Assembly: GCA_030425925.1 (NCBI GenBank)
Contig: JAUHZO010000008.1
Coordinates: forward strand, 124,001-188,000
Direction of reading: 5' to 3'
DNA: 64,000 bases
From: Alphaproteobacteria bacterium
Lineage (GTDB): Bacteria > Pseudomonadota > Alphaproteobacteria > Rhodobacterales > Rhodobacteraceae
The position numbers and the translations under genes were made by a program. Shown here one piece after another: positions 8,621 through 19,884 of the stretch. The notes beneath the pieces are model-generated. The model saw nothing but the letters and a program-made list of their open reading frames with translations. It did not search any database and was not told the DNA's origin. The stretch's first letter is position 1, and each line of letters starts with the position of its first letter.

Positions 8621-9069
8621 GTCTCTCCCCCATTGGTCTCGATCACCCGCAAGGCGCGGATCAGGGCGGCACGCTCTTCTGGCGTAAGCCCTTCGGTCAT
8701 CCTGGATTCGTGCGCGTCCACCGCCGCCAGGGCGCGGGCGCAAAGCGTGATCCCCGCGCCGGTGACGTCCAGCGCATGCGCCCGGCGGTCTTCGGCGAGG
8801 CGTGTGCGGGTGATCAGGCCCGCGCGCTCCAGTTCGTCGAGCAGCGCAACAAGGTTCGGCTTTTCCATCTGCAGCACCTCGGCCAGCCGCGCCTGGCGCA
8901 GCCCCGGTGCGTCGCGGATCACGACCAGCGCAGAGAACGTGATCATGCGCAGCCCGAACGGCTTCAGCGCCGCGTTCAGGTCGGACTGCACCATGTTGAA
9001 GGCGCGCTTCATCCCGTAGCCGCTGAACCGCCGGAGCGTGGCGTCCGGGGCACGATCCGCCTGTGCCAT
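8617..9069 (-). CDS. MarR family transcriptional regulator
   Basis: A 150-residue winged-helix protein. The core PGLRQARLAEVLQMEKPNLV recognition region, the wing (LITRTRLAEDRRAHALDVT) and terminal helices follow the MarR pattern. It is cotranscribed between the SDR gene (3-base gap) and the ligase (4-base overlap). MarR proteins beside hydroxycinnamoyl-CoA ligases usually respond to the acyl-CoA product and repress their own operon, so a FerR/CouR-like role is likely but not shown. GATATG-N19-CATATC half sites upstream of the SDR gene (9852-9882) are a possible but weak operator. Confidence 0.9.
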   Translation of the reverse strand: MAQADRAPDATLRRFSGYGMKRAFNMVQSDLNAALKPFGLRMITFSALVVIRDAPGLRQARLAEVLQMEKPNLVALLDELERAGLITRTRLAEDRRAHALDVTGAGITLCARALAAVDAHESRMTEGLTPEERAALIRALRVIETNGGET

Positions 9070-9072
9070 GGC

Positions 9073-9834
9073 CTAGCGGATCGGCAGGCGCACCGCGGCG
9101 TCGAGCCGGATCGTCTCGCCGTTCAGATAGGCGTTCTCGACGATGTGCTGGACCAGCTGCGCGTATTCGCCCGGCCCGCCCAGGCGGTGCGGGAAGGGGA
9201 TGTTCGACACGATCCCCTCAACCGTTTCCGGCGGCAGGCCCTGCATCATCGGCGTCTCGAACAGGCCCGGCGCGATGGCCATGACGCGCACGCCCAGTTT
9301 CGCGAATTCGCGCGCGGCGGGCAGGCACATGGCGGCGATGGCCCCCTTGGAGGCGGAATAGGCCGTCTGCCCGATCTGCCCGTCCTGATAGGCGACCGAG
9401 GCGGTGTTGACGATCACGCCCCGCTCTCCGCCCTCCAGCGGCTCCGCCGCCGTCATCTCGCGCGCGGCGTAGGACATCACGTTGTAGGTGCCCATCAGGT
9501 TGACGCGGATCGTGCGTTCGAACAGGTCGGTGGACAGCTTGCCCTCGCGCCCGACAATGCGGGCGGCCAGGCCGATGCCCGCGCAGTTGACCGCGATGCG
9601 CGGCGTGCCCAGCGTTGCCACGGTTTCCTTGATCGCCGCCTCGACCGAGGCCTCGTCGCCCACATCGGTCTGGATGGCGTGCGCGCCGAATTCCTGCGCC
9701 GTGGCCTGCGCCTTGTCTCCGTCATGGTCGAGGATGGCCACCCTGGCCCCTGCCCCGATCAGCCGCCGCACCGTGGCCGCACCCAGGCCGCTGGCCCCTC
9801 CGGTGACCACGGCCACCTGTCCGTCAATCTGCAT
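9073..9834 (-). CDS. SDR family 3-hydroxyacyl-CoA-type dehydrogenase
   Basis: A 253-residue short-chain dehydrogenase. It has the NAD-binding TGGASGLG near residue 13, NCAG in the middle, and the catalytic Ser-Tyr-Lys as NTASVAYQDGQIGQTAYSASKG. The layout and the ending NGETIRLDAAVRLPIR resemble the HSD10/HCD2 subgroup, which oxidises 3-hydroxyacyl-CoA. ATG at 9834 follows a GGGAGG site; a GTG one codon earlier is possible but too close to it. In an operon with an aryl-CoA ligase it could carry the side-chain oxidation step of phenylpropanoid beta-oxidation. This is inference. Confidence 0.88.
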   Translation of the reverse strand: MQIDGQVAVVTGGASGLGAATVRRLIGAGARVAILDHDGDKAQATAQEFGAHAIQTDVGDEASVEAAIKETVATLGTPRIAVNCAGIGLAARIVGREGKLSTDLFERTIRVNLMGTYNVMSYAAREMTAAEPLEGGERGVIVNTASVAYQDGQIGQTAYSASKGAIAAMCLPAAREFAKLGVRVMAIAPGLFETPMMQGLPPETVEGIVSNIPFPHRLGGPGEYAQLVQHIVENAYLNGETIRLDAAVRLPIR

Positions 9835-9906
9835 CACGCCCTCCCGAAACCGATATGCTTCATAACGATTTCAGGACATATCAAAACCCGAGTCGCGTCA
9901 AGCGTC

Positions 9907-11223
9907 TCAGGCAGGCAACAGGAACAGCGTGATCGCCGGAAAGGCCACCAGGATGACCACGCGGACCAGGTCGGAACAGACAAAGTAGAGCACCGCGCGA
10001 TAGGTCTGAACCATCGGTGTCTCCGGGTCCATCGCGTTGATGACAAAGAGGTTCATCCCCACCGGTGGCGTGATCAACCCGACCTCGACCACGATCAGCA
10101 CCAGGATGCCGAACCAGATCGCCACATGTTCCGGCGACATGCCGAAATCCAGCGCCGAGACGACAGGATAGAAGATCGGGATGGTGAGCAGGATCATCGA
10201 CAGCGAGTCCATGAAACAGCCCAGCAGCAGGTAGATCACAAGGATCACCGCCAGCACCGTGATCGGTGCCATGCCCAGGTCCACCACCCAGGTCGACAGT
10301 TCCTGCGGCACGCGGGTACGGGCGAGGAAAAGGTTGTAGAACGCGGCCCCCAGCACGATGAAGAAGATCATCGCCGAGGATCGCGCGGTGTCGGCAAAGG
10401 CCTCCAGCAGGGTGCGCAGGTTCAGCCCGCCATTGGCCAGCGCGATGATCCCGGTGCCCAGGGCCCCCACCGCCGCACCTTCGGTCGGGGTGAAGATGCC
10501 GCCATAGATGCCGCCGACGACGGCGATGAACACCAGAAGCACCGGCCAGACATCCACCAGCGCGCGGATGCGTTCGCCATAAGGCACCCGCTCGCGCACG
10601 CCCGCGCTGCCGGGGTTCAGACGCACGTAGATCGAGACTGCGATCATGTAGCCCAGCGCGGCCAGCACGCCGGGGATGAACGCGGCAAGGAACAGCTTGG
10701 CGATGTTCTGCTCGGTCAGGATGGCGTAGATCACCAGCACGACCGAGGGCGGGATCAGGATGCCCAGCGTCCCGCCCGCCGCCAGCGTCGCGGTGGAAAA
10801 CCCGCCGGCATAGCCATAGCGCTTGAGTTCCGGCAGGGCCACGCGGCTCATGGTGGCGGCGGTGGCCAGCGAGGATCCGCAGATCGCGCCAAAACCCGCG
10901 CAGGCCCCGATGGCGGCCATGGCGACACCGCCCTTGCGATGCCCGAGCCAGCCCTCGGCCGCCTTGAACAGCGCCTGGCTCATCCCGCCCAGCGTGGCGA
11001 AATAGCCCATCAGCAGGAACATCGGCACGATCGACAGCGAGTAGTTGCCGAAAGTGGAATAGGCGAGGTCCTTCAACTGCGCCAGCGGCAGCCGGGTGGA
11101 GCCCATGACGAAGTAGTAGCCCACGAACCCGGTCGTGAACATCGCCAGCCCGATCGGCACGCGCAGGAAGATCAGGACCAGCAGCGCCGGGAAGGAATAG
11201 ATGCCGATTTCAAGATTGCTCAA
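9907..11223 (-). CDS. dctM: TRAP transporter large permease DctM
   Basis: A 438-residue integral membrane protein with about twelve hydrophobic segments, in the DctM family (ion transporter superfamily). Typical stretches are AIGACAGFGAICGSSLATAATM, a glycine-rich re-entrant motif, and GGTLGILIPPSVVLVIYAILTEQ. I place the start at TTG, which overlaps the dctQ stop (TTGA), because the first in-frame ATG would remove the first membrane helix. With DctQ and two DctP receptors it forms a Na+-driven importer. Its ligase and SDR neighbours suggest an aromatic acid as cargo. Confidence 0.94.
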   Translation of the reverse strand: MSNLEIGIYSFPALLVLIFLRVPIGLAMFTTGFVGYYFVMGSTRLPLAQLKDLAYSTFGNYSLSIVPMFLLMGYFATLGGMSQALFKAAEGWLGHRKGGVAMAAIGACAGFGAICGSSLATAATMSRVALPELKRYGYAGGFSTATLAAGGTLGILIPPSVVLVIYAILTEQNIAKLFLAAFIPGVLAALGYMIAVSIYVRLNPGSAGVRERVPYGERIRALVDVWPVLLVFIAVVGGIYGGIFTPTEGAAVGALGTGIIALANGGLNLRTLLEAFADTARSSAMIFFIVLGAAFYNLFLARTRVPQELSTWVVDLGMAPITVLAVILVIYLLLGCFMDSLSMILLTIPIFYPVVSALDFGMSPEHVAIWFGILVLIVVEVGLITPPVGMNLFVINAMDPETPMVQTYRAVLYFVCSDLVRVVILVAFPAITLFLLPA

Positions 11224-11813
11224 TGGTTTGCCCCAACCGCGTTGGCCATGATGACGCGGCCCGTCACCAGTTCGTAGAGGCGTGTCAGCGCCACGTAGAT
11301 GCCTGCCAGCGCCGCCATCACGGCCCCGAAGAGGCTGGCCGCATAGGACCACCAGATCGGGTATTCCAGCAGCAGCGAAGTCTGGCCCGAGCTCAGCTTG
11401 CGCTCCAGACCACCATAAAGCTGCGCGGCGATCAGGATCAGCGCGGCGGCGAAAAGCAGCGTGATCAGCGTCTCCAGCACGCGGTTGATCCCGCGCGGCA
11501 GCGCATTGGTGAAGACGTCCACCGAGGCATGGCCCGCCGTGACCTGGCAGAACGGCAGGAAGGCAAAGATGCAAAAGGCCATGCCGGCCTCGACCAGTTC
11601 ATAGCTGCCCCGCACCGCGCCCACGCCGGCATCCAGCAAGCCCTGCGCCAGCCCGGGCATCAGCCCCATCACCAGCTCGGAATGCAGCGCGGTGTTGGCG
11701 GCGCGGCCCAGGATCGACACGCAAGTGATCAGGATCAGTGCCAGCAGCACGACCCCTCCGATCAGCGCCATGGCGCGCGCGAAGCTATAGACGACGCGGT
11801 GAACGGTATTCAT
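11220..11813 (-). CDS. dctQ: TRAP transporter small permease DctQ
   Basis: A 197-residue protein with four hydrophobic helices, the first at about residues 14-34 (GGVVLLALILITCVSILGR). The conserved DctQ region between helices is present, as is a positively charged C-terminus. It lies 57 bases after the first dctP and its stop overlaps the TTG start of dctM. It is a membrane partner of DctM in the TRAP complex. It carries a short periplasmic extension (LHSELVMGLMPGLAQGLLDA) between helices 1 and 2 that is longer than in the smallest DctQ proteins. Confidence 0.93.
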   Translation of the reverse strand: MNTVHRVVYSFARAMALIGGVVLLALILITCVSILGRAANTALHSELVMGLMPGLAQGLLDAGVGAVRGSYELVEAGMAFCIFAFLPFCQVTAGHASVDVFTNALPRGINRVLETLITLLFAAALILIAAQLYGGLERKLSSGQTSLLLEYPIWWSYAASLFGAVMAALAGIYVALTRLYELVTGRVIMANAVGANH

Positions 11814-11870
11814 CGCAATGATTGCCCCTTGTAACGAAAGGGGCCGCGCGGACGCGGCCCCTTGGAATGG

Positions 11871-12929
11871 TCACTTGGTGTAGGTGTCCATCTCGGGCGT
11901 GTACTCCGCCATCAGCGCGCGCGCCTGGTCGATCAGCGCCTGGCCGTCGATGCCCTTGCTGTCCATGTCCGCGACCCACGTCTCATAGATCGGGTTGACC
12001 AACGCGTCCCATTCGGCCGCCTGCTCTTCGCTCACGGTGATGATGTTGTTGCCGCGATCCACCGCGATCTGGCGCGCCGGACCGTCGGCATCCGCCTGCG
12101 TGCCGCCCGCGAAGATCGAGAAGGCAAGGCCGGAATTGGCATCAACTGCCGCCTTCAGATCGTCGTCGAGGCTTTCGTAGACATCCTTGTTCATCGCCAG
12201 AACAAAGGTCAGGTTGTACAGCGCCGGGCCGTCGAATTCGGTATGATTTTCAACCAGTTCCGGAACCTTCAGAGCGGTCGTCACTTCCCACGGGATGGTG
12301 GTGCCGTCCAGCACGCCCTTGGACAGCGCCTCGGACACGGCCGGGACCGGCATGCCAATCGGCTCTGCGCCCACGCGGGTCAGCAGGTCGTTCACAAGGC
12401 GCGAGCCGCCGCGGATCTTCATGCCTTCAAGGTCCGCCGGAACGGCGACGGGCTTGTTGGTGTGGAACATGCCGGGGCCGTGCACCCAGGTGCCGACGAT
12501 GTGCAGGTCGGCGAATTCGCCGTCCTTCATGTGTTCCTCGAACATCTTCCAGTAAGCGTATGATGCCGCACGCGCATCCTCGACCATGAAGGGCAGTTCA
12601 AAGACCTCGGTGCTGGGGAAGCGGCCCGGCGTGTAGCCGACCACCGTCCAGACGATATCGGCGATGCCGTCGATGGCCTGGTCCATCAGTTCCGGCGGCG
12701 TGCCGCCCAGCTGCATCGAGGGATAGCGTTCGATCTCGATCCGCCCGCCCGAGGCTTCCTCGACATTGTCGGCCCAGACGTCGAGCACCTGCACCGGCAC
12801 GTTGGCCTGCGCCGGCAGGAACTGGTGCAGCGTCAGCGTCACGTCCTGCGCAAGGACCGTGCCCGCGCTCACGGCGGCCAAAGCGGCGCCGCCCATAAGG
12901 CCCATAAGGGTTCTGCGTGTGGTCATCAT
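11871..12929 (-). CDS. dctP: TRAP transporter solute receptor DctP (copy 1, next to dctQ)
   Basis: A 352-residue periplasmic binding protein. A signal peptide with a twin-arginine-like TTRRTLMGLMGG and a cleavage site near VLAQD precedes the DctP domain. The conserved GMKIRGGSR motif, with its carboxylate-binding arginine, is in the middle, followed by PIGMPVPAVSEALSKGV. ATG 12929 is chosen because GGGAGGTAC stands directly before it. It is closely similar to the receptor gene upstream over the whole length, showing a tandem duplication. Both should bind an aromatic or other carboxylate. Confidence 0.94.
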   Translation of the reverse strand: MMTTRRTLMGLMGGAALAAVSAGTVLAQDVTLTLHQFLPAQANVPVQVLDVWADNVEEASGGRIEIERYPSMQLGGTPPELMDQAIDGIADIVWTVVGYTPGRFPSTEVFELPFMVEDARAASYAYWKMFEEHMKDGEFADLHIVGTWVHGPGMFHTNKPVAVPADLEGMKIRGGSRLVNDLLTRVGAEPIGMPVPAVSEALSKGVLDGTTIPWEVTTALKVPELVENHTEFDGPALYNLTFVLAMNKDVYESLDDDLKAAVDANSGLAFSIFAGGTQADADGPARQIAVDRGNNIITVSEEQAAEWDALVNPIYETWVADMDSKGIDGQALIDQARALMAEYTPEMDTYTK

Positions 12930-12985
12930 GTACCTCCCTAGACAACCGGTATCGGCAGCAACTTCAGATCGTTGCCGCCGGTTCT

Positions 12986-14011
12986 TCACTTGGCCTCGTA
13001 GGCCTCCATCAGCGCACGGGCCTCGTCGATCAGCGCCTGGCCGTCGATGCCCTTGCCGGCCACGTCGGCGACCCAGCTGTCGTAGATCGGCCGCACCAGC
13101 GCGTCCCATTCGCCGATCTGATCGGCGCTGACCAGCAGGATGTTGTTGCCGCGATCCACCGCGACCTGGCGCGCCGGGCCGTCGGCATCCGCCTGCGTGC
13201 CGCCCGCAAAGACCGAGAAGTCATGCCCGGAATTGGCGTCGATGATGGCGCGCAGATCGTCATCGAGGCTGTCATAGACATCCTTGTTCATCGCCAGCAC
13301 GAACGTCAGGTTGTAGATCGCAGGACCTTCGAATTCGGTGTGGTTCGTCACCAGTTCCGGCACCTTGAGCGAGGTCGTGACCTCCCACGGGATGGTCGTG
13401 CCGTCGATCACGCCCTTGGAAAGCGCGCCGGGAATCTCGGTGACCGGCAGGCCGACCGGCTCTGCGCCGACCAGTTCCAGCAGCTGGTTGACCATGCGCG
13501 AGCCGCCGCGGATCTTCATGCCACGCAGGTCTTCGGGCTTGGTGACCGGGGACTTTGTGTGCAGCATGCCGGGGCCGTGCACCCAGGTGCCCAGGATCTC
13601 GACATCGGCGAAATCGGTGTCGGCCATGTGCTTTTCATAAAGCTGCCAAAAGGCAGAGGACGCGGCGCGGGCGTCCGACGTCATGAAGGGCAGTTCGAAC
13701 ACCTCGGTGCGCGGAAAGCGCCCCGGGGTAAAGCCGTTCACCGCCCAGACGATGTCGGCCACGCCGTCGATGGCCTGGTCGATCAGTTCCGGCGGGGTGC
13801 CGCCCAGCTGCATCGCCGGGAACCGTTCGATCTTGATCCGGCCGTCGCTGTCGGCCTCGACCTTGTCGGCCCAGACATCAAGGATCAGCTTCGGCACGTT
13901 GGCCTGCGCCGGCAGGAACTGGTGCAGCGTCAGCGTGACCTCCTGCGCCATGGCCCCCGAGGCCGTGGCCAGAGCGGCCACGCTGGCAAAAAGCGTTCTG
14001 CGTGTGATCAT
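12986..14011 (-). CDS. TRAP transporter solute receptor DctP (copy 2, first gene of the operon)
   Basis: A 341-residue periplasmic binding protein with a signal peptide (MITRRTLFASVAALATASGA, then MAQEV). The mature part starts EVTLTLHQFLPAQANVP and carries the ligand-binding GMKIRGGSR motif. It matches its neighbour in long identical blocks such as YNLTFVLAMNKDVY, FAGGTQADADGPARQ and GIDGQALID. The ATG follows GGGGAGGTCGACC. It is the first gene of the transporter operon, 55 bases before the second receptor, and has the palindromic operator at its promoter. Differences cluster in the lobes, so the two copies may differ in ligand range. Confidence 0.94.
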   Translation of the reverse strand: MITRRTLFASVAALATASGAMAQEVTLTLHQFLPAQANVPKLILDVWADKVEADSDGRIKIERFPAMQLGGTPPELIDQAIDGVADIVWAVNGFTPGRFPRTEVFELPFMTSDARAASSAFWQLYEKHMADTDFADVEILGTWVHGPGMLHTKSPVTKPEDLRGMKIRGGSRMVNQLLELVGAEPVGLPVTEIPGALSKGVIDGTTIPWEVTTSLKVPELVTNHTEFEGPAIYNLTFVLAMNKDVYDSLDDDLRAIIDANSGHDFSVFAGGTQADADGPARQVAVDRGNNILLVSADQIGEWDALVRPIYDSWVADVAGKGIDGQALIDEARALMEAYEAK

Positions 14012-14065
14012 GGTCGACCTCCCCTTCGACGCAGTTTCGGCAGTATCATGCAGCACCTTTTCAGA

Positions 14066-14092
14066 TGTGGCACTATATTGCAAATGCCAAAT
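14066..14092 (-). promoter_or_regulatory. TRAP operon promoter with GCACTATATTGC operator
   Basis: Bases 14070-14081 read GCACTATATTGC, differing at one position from the boxC palindrome GCACTATAGTGC. On the minus strand this contains TATAGT, a good -10 box, placed about 60 bases before the first dctP. No strong -35 is visible. The shared palindrome links uptake to the benzoate genes. Confidence 0.6.
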
Positions 14093-14198
14093 GCGCGTGC
14101 CGCTCGATTGCCAGCAGATCAGACCAAGCGGTCGGTTTTGTCCAGCCTCTTGTGCGCCGCAAGGCGCAATATTCCTGCGCAGACGCCCGGCGCACATC

Positions 14199-14645
14199 CT
14201 ATTGATCAAGATCGAGGTGCCGCAGATCGTCCAGAAGCTGAAAAAGCTGGTCCAGCCGCCGCGCGCCGTAGCGCGTCTCGAGCCGCGCGAGGATGGCGTT
14301 GCTCTCGGCGGCGTGCTGGGCAATCAGCGCGCGGCCCGCATCGGTGATCGTGACGATGGTGCGGCGGCGGTCCTCTTCGCTGGCGGCCCGGCTGACCAGC
14401 CCTTCCGCCTCCATCGCCTGCATCATCCTTGTCAGCGACGGCAGCAGCAGGCAGGCCTCGTCTGCAATGACCTTCTGTTCGGTGGGGCCGCGCTCGTCCA
14501 GCACCCGCAACACGCGCCATTTCTGTTCGCTGATGCCGGACTGGGCCAGCATCTCGCGGATCGGGCCCATCACGGTTTCACGCGCGCGCAGCAGCGCGAT
14601 GGGCAGCGAACGGTCGGTACGGCGGAATTGCGCGGGATCGGTCAT
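14199..14645 (-). CDS. hpaR: Homoprotocatechuate operon regulator HpaR (MarR family)
   Basis: A 148-residue MarR-type repressor. It contains SGISEQKWRVLRVLDERGPTEQ at the start of the DNA-binding region, a recognition helix around LLLPSLTRMMQAMEAEGLVSR and the wing ASEEDRRRTIVTIT, the pattern of HpaR/HpcR. It is divergent from hpaF across 102 bases that contain a palindromic site on the hpaF -10 box. MTDPAQF is taken as the start for normal family length. Known HpaR responds to hydroxyphenylacetates and represses the meta-cleavage genes. Confidence 0.88.
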   Translation of the reverse strand: MTDPAQFRRTDRSLPIALLRARETVMGPIREMLAQSGISEQKWRVLRVLDERGPTEQKVIADEACLLLPSLTRMMQAMEAEGLVSRAASEEDRRRTIVTITDAGRALIAQHAAESNAILARLETRYGARRLDQLFQLLDDLRHLDLDQ

Positions 14646-14694
14646 TGCTTCACTATCCGTGCAATCGTCGATGCCCTCAAGCCGAATGCGCCAC

Positions 14695-14728
14695 TTGACC
14701 GGCCCTGCGATTAAACTTAACATGTAAA
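14695..14728 (+). promoter_or_regulatory. hpaF promoter with candidate HpaR operator
   Basis: TTGACC (14695-14700) and TAACAT (14718-14723) are spaced by 17 bases and form a good housekeeping promoter for hpaF. The -10 box lies in TTAACATGTAAA (14717-14728), a near-perfect palindrome and a likely binding site for the divergent HpaR. A strong AAAGGGAGGG ribosome site follows before the hpaF ATG. Confidence 0.7.
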
Positions 14729-14747
14729 CCAAAGGGAGGGGCGCGGC

Positions 14748-15136
14748 ATGCCGCATATCCAGATCGACTATTCGCCGAACCTCGAGGATCGGCTGGATAT
14801 GGCGGGCCTGTGCGCGGCGCTGCGCGATGCGGCTGCCGCAACGGGCGTGTTCCCGCCCGCGGGCATCCGCGTGCGCGCCACCGCCTGCACCCATGTGGTG
14901 ATCGCTGACGGCAATCCGCGGCACGGATTCGTCGACATTTCCGTGCGCCTGCGCGGCGGCCGCACGCTGGAGGCGCGCAAGGCCGCCACGGCGCAGATCT
15001 TTGCCGCCGCCGAAACCTTCTGCGCCGACCTGATGGCCAGCGCCCCGTTCATGCTGTCGCTGGAGATGCGCGACATCGACCCGGAGCTGTCAGCCAAGGC
15101 CAGCTCGATCCGCGATTACCTGCCGGAGGACATGCA

Positions 15137-15140
<4 letters not shown>
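14748..15140 (+). CDS. hpaF: 5-carboxymethyl-2-hydroxymuconate delta-isomerase
   Basis: A 130-residue protein of the CHMI family, a member of the tautomerase superfamily. Proline 2, exposed after methionine removal (MPHIQIDYSPN), is the expected catalytic base. It isomerises 5-carboxymethyl-2-hydroxymuconate in homoprotocatechuate degradation. Length matches HpaF/HpcD of E. coli. It is the first gene of the operon and its stop overlaps the hpaE start (ATGA). Confidence 0.93.
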
Positions 15141-16648
<1,508 letters not shown>

Positions 16649-16657
16649 GGAGGAGCC

Positions 16658-17637
<980 letters not shown>

Positions 17638-17638
<1 letters not shown>

Positions 17639-19029
17639 TGGACTGGGACGACTTCGCCCGCTGGGGCGCGCGCCTGTCGGACTGGGGTGCCGACTATCAC
17701 AAGACCCTGCGCGACCGCCCCGTCCGCGCCCAGACCGCCCCGGGAGAGATCGCCGCCCAGCTGCCCGACACCCCGCCCGACGGGGCCGAGGACATGGAGG
17801 CGATCTTTGCCGATTTCGAACGCATCGTGATGCCCGGGATCACCCATTGGCAGCACCCCCGCTTCTTCGCCTATTTCCCCGCCAACGCCGCACCGCCCTC
17901 GATGCTGGCCGAGATGCTGGTCAGCATGATCGCGCCGCAATGCATGCTCTGGCAAACCTCTCCTGCTGCGACAGAGGTCGAGACCAAGATGCTGGACTGG
18001 CTGCGGCAGGCCATCGGCCTGCCGGCGGGGTTTGCCGGCGTGATCCAAGACAGCGCGTCCTCGGCCACGCTGGCCGCGATGCTGGTGATGCGCGAACGCG
18101 CTTTGGACTGGCAGGGCAATGTCGCGGGCCTCTCGGGTGGGCCGCGTCTGCGGGTTTATTGTTCGGACCAGGTGCATTCCTCCATCGACCGCGCCGCCTG
18201 GGTGTCGGGGATCGGGCAGGAGAACCTCGTCAAGCTGCCGACCTCCGGGCCTCAGCGGGGCGTGGACCCGGAGGCGCTTCGCACCGCCATCGCCGCCGAC
18301 CGCACCGCCGGTTTCAAGCCCGCCGGGCTGATCGCCGTCACCGGCGCGACGGGCATGGGGGCCTGCGACGACCTGTCGGCGCTGACCGCCATCGCGAAGG
18401 CCGAGGGGCTCTACACCCATGTGGACGCCGCCTGGGCGGGGGCCGCGATGATCTGCCCGGAATACCGCGCACTCTGGCAGGGGGTGGAGCAGGCCGACAG
18501 CGTCGTCTTCAACCCGCACAAGTGGCTGGGTGCGCAGTTCGATTGCTCCGCCCACTTCCTCCGCGACCCGGATGCCTTGCGTCAGACGCTGGCGATCCGG
18601 CCCGAATACCTCAAGACCCACGGGCAGGCGGATGTGACCGACTATTCCGAATGGTCGATCCCGCTGGGCCGCCGCTTTCGCGCGCTCAAGATCTGGTTCC
18701 TGATCCGCGCCTATGGGCTTGACGGGCTGCGCAGCCGCATCCGCAACCACGTCACCTGGGCCGAAGGGCTGTGCGAGACGCTGCGCGCCGATCCTCGCTT
18801 CGAGATCGTGACCGACCCGATCCTGTCGCTCTTCACCTTCCGGCTGGCGGGCGGATCGGATGACGACCAGATCGCACTGGTCACCCGGATCAACGACGAT
18901 GGCCGGGTCTACCTGACCCAGACCAAGATCGACGGACACAGCGCAATCCGCTTTCAGGCCGGGCAGTTCGACTGCACCGAAGACGACGTAAAAGCGGTGC
19001 TGACCGTGCTCGACGAGATGACGAGGTAG
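17638..19029 (+). CDS. Pyridoxal-dependent aromatic L-amino acid decarboxylase
   Basis: A 463-residue group II decarboxylase. The PLP lysine is K295 in FNPHKWLGAQFD, the cofactor aspartate region VDAAWAGAAM precedes it, and SSATLAAMLVMRERAL lies upstream. The family includes DOPA, tyrosine, tryptophan and phenylalanine decarboxylases. It sits between hpaD (one-base overlap; a GTG three bases earlier is also possible) and hpaG, so it is cotranscribed with homoprotocatechuate cleavage. Decarboxylation of tyrosine or DOPA to an amine that is then oxidised to a (di)hydroxyphenylacetate would fit, but no amine oxidase is seen here. Substrate unproven. Confidence 0.9.
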
Positions 19030-19032
19030 ACC

Positions 19033-19884
19033 ATGTTCGCCACCTATCGTTATAAAGGACAACAATTCTGGGGCATCACGAGGCCCGAGGGCATGGTCGC
19101 CCTCTCGCCCGATCACCCCGAATGGCCCAGCTTGCGCAACGTCATCGCCGCCGGGGCGCTGAAACAGATCGCGCAAGAGGCGCAGGGCCGCGAGATCACG
19201 CATCCCTTGGGCAGCTTCACCTGGGACATCCCGGTGCCGGACCCGGAAAAGATCATCTGCGTCGGCGTGAACTTCCCCGACCGCAATGCCGAGTACAAGG
19301 ACGGGCAAGAGGCCCCGCCCAACATGTCGCTTTTCCCCCGCTTTGCGCGGTCCTTCGTCGGGCACGAACAGCCGCTGACCCGCCCGCCGGAATCCGACAA
19401 GCTGGATTACGAAGGCGAGATCGCGATCATCATCGGCACCGGCGGTCGTCGCATCCCCGAAGCGGACGCCCTGACCCACATCGCCGCGCTGACGCTCTGC
19501 AACGAAGGCACAATCCGCGACTGGGTCCGTCATGCCAAGTTCAACGTCACGCAAGGCAAGAACTGGGACGGCTCAGGCGCGATGGGCCCGTCGCTGATCC
19601 CCTTCACCCACACCGCGCAAATCCTTGATGTCGGGCTGCAGACCCGCGTCAACGGCGAGATCCGTCAAGACGACCGCACCGCGCGCATGCTCTTCCCGGT
19701 GGCGCGGCAGATCGCCTATATCTCCACCTTCACCACGCTGGTTCCCGGCGACATCATCGTCACCGGCACGCCCACAGGGGCCGGCGCGCGCTTTGACCCG
19801 CCGCGCTTTCTCAAACCCGGCGACGTGATCGAGGTGGAGGCCGAGGGCATCGGCACCCTGCGCAACGGGGTGCGCGACGAATGA
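19033..19884 (+). CDS. hpaG: HpaG-type fumarylacetoacetate hydrolase family isomerase/decarboxylase
   Basis: A 283-residue FAH-fold protein. Metal-binding acidic residues appear in DYEGEIAIIIGTGGR, and GKNWDGSGAMGPSLIP and TGTPTGAGARFDPPRFL are family hallmarks. In this operon it is best read as 5-oxopent-3-ene-1,2,5-tricarboxylate decarboxylase / 2-hydroxyhepta-2,4-diene-1,7-dioate isomerase. It is a single FAH domain plus a short N-terminal domain, not the duplicated E. coli HpaG form. The stop overlaps hpaH by four bases. Confidence 0.9.
   Translation: MFATYRYKGQQFWGITRPEGMVALSPDHPEWPSLRNVIAAGALKQIAQEAQGREITHPLGSFTWDIPVPDPEKIICVGVNFPDRNAEYKDGQEAPPNMSLFPRFARSFVGHEQPLTRPPESDKLDYEGEIAIIIGTGGRRIPEADALTHIAALTLCNEGTIRDWVRHAKFNVTQGKNWDGSGAMGPSLIPFTHTAQILDVGLQTRVNGEIRQDDRTARMLFPVARQIAYISTFTTLVPGDIIVTGTPTGAGARFDPPRFLKPGDVIEVEAEGIGTLRNGVRDE

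Noticed and set aside
8710-11277. 855-codon plus-strand frame opposite MarR, SDR and dctM
   Set aside because: It spans three real genes on the other strand and has the low-complexity composition of a shadow frame.
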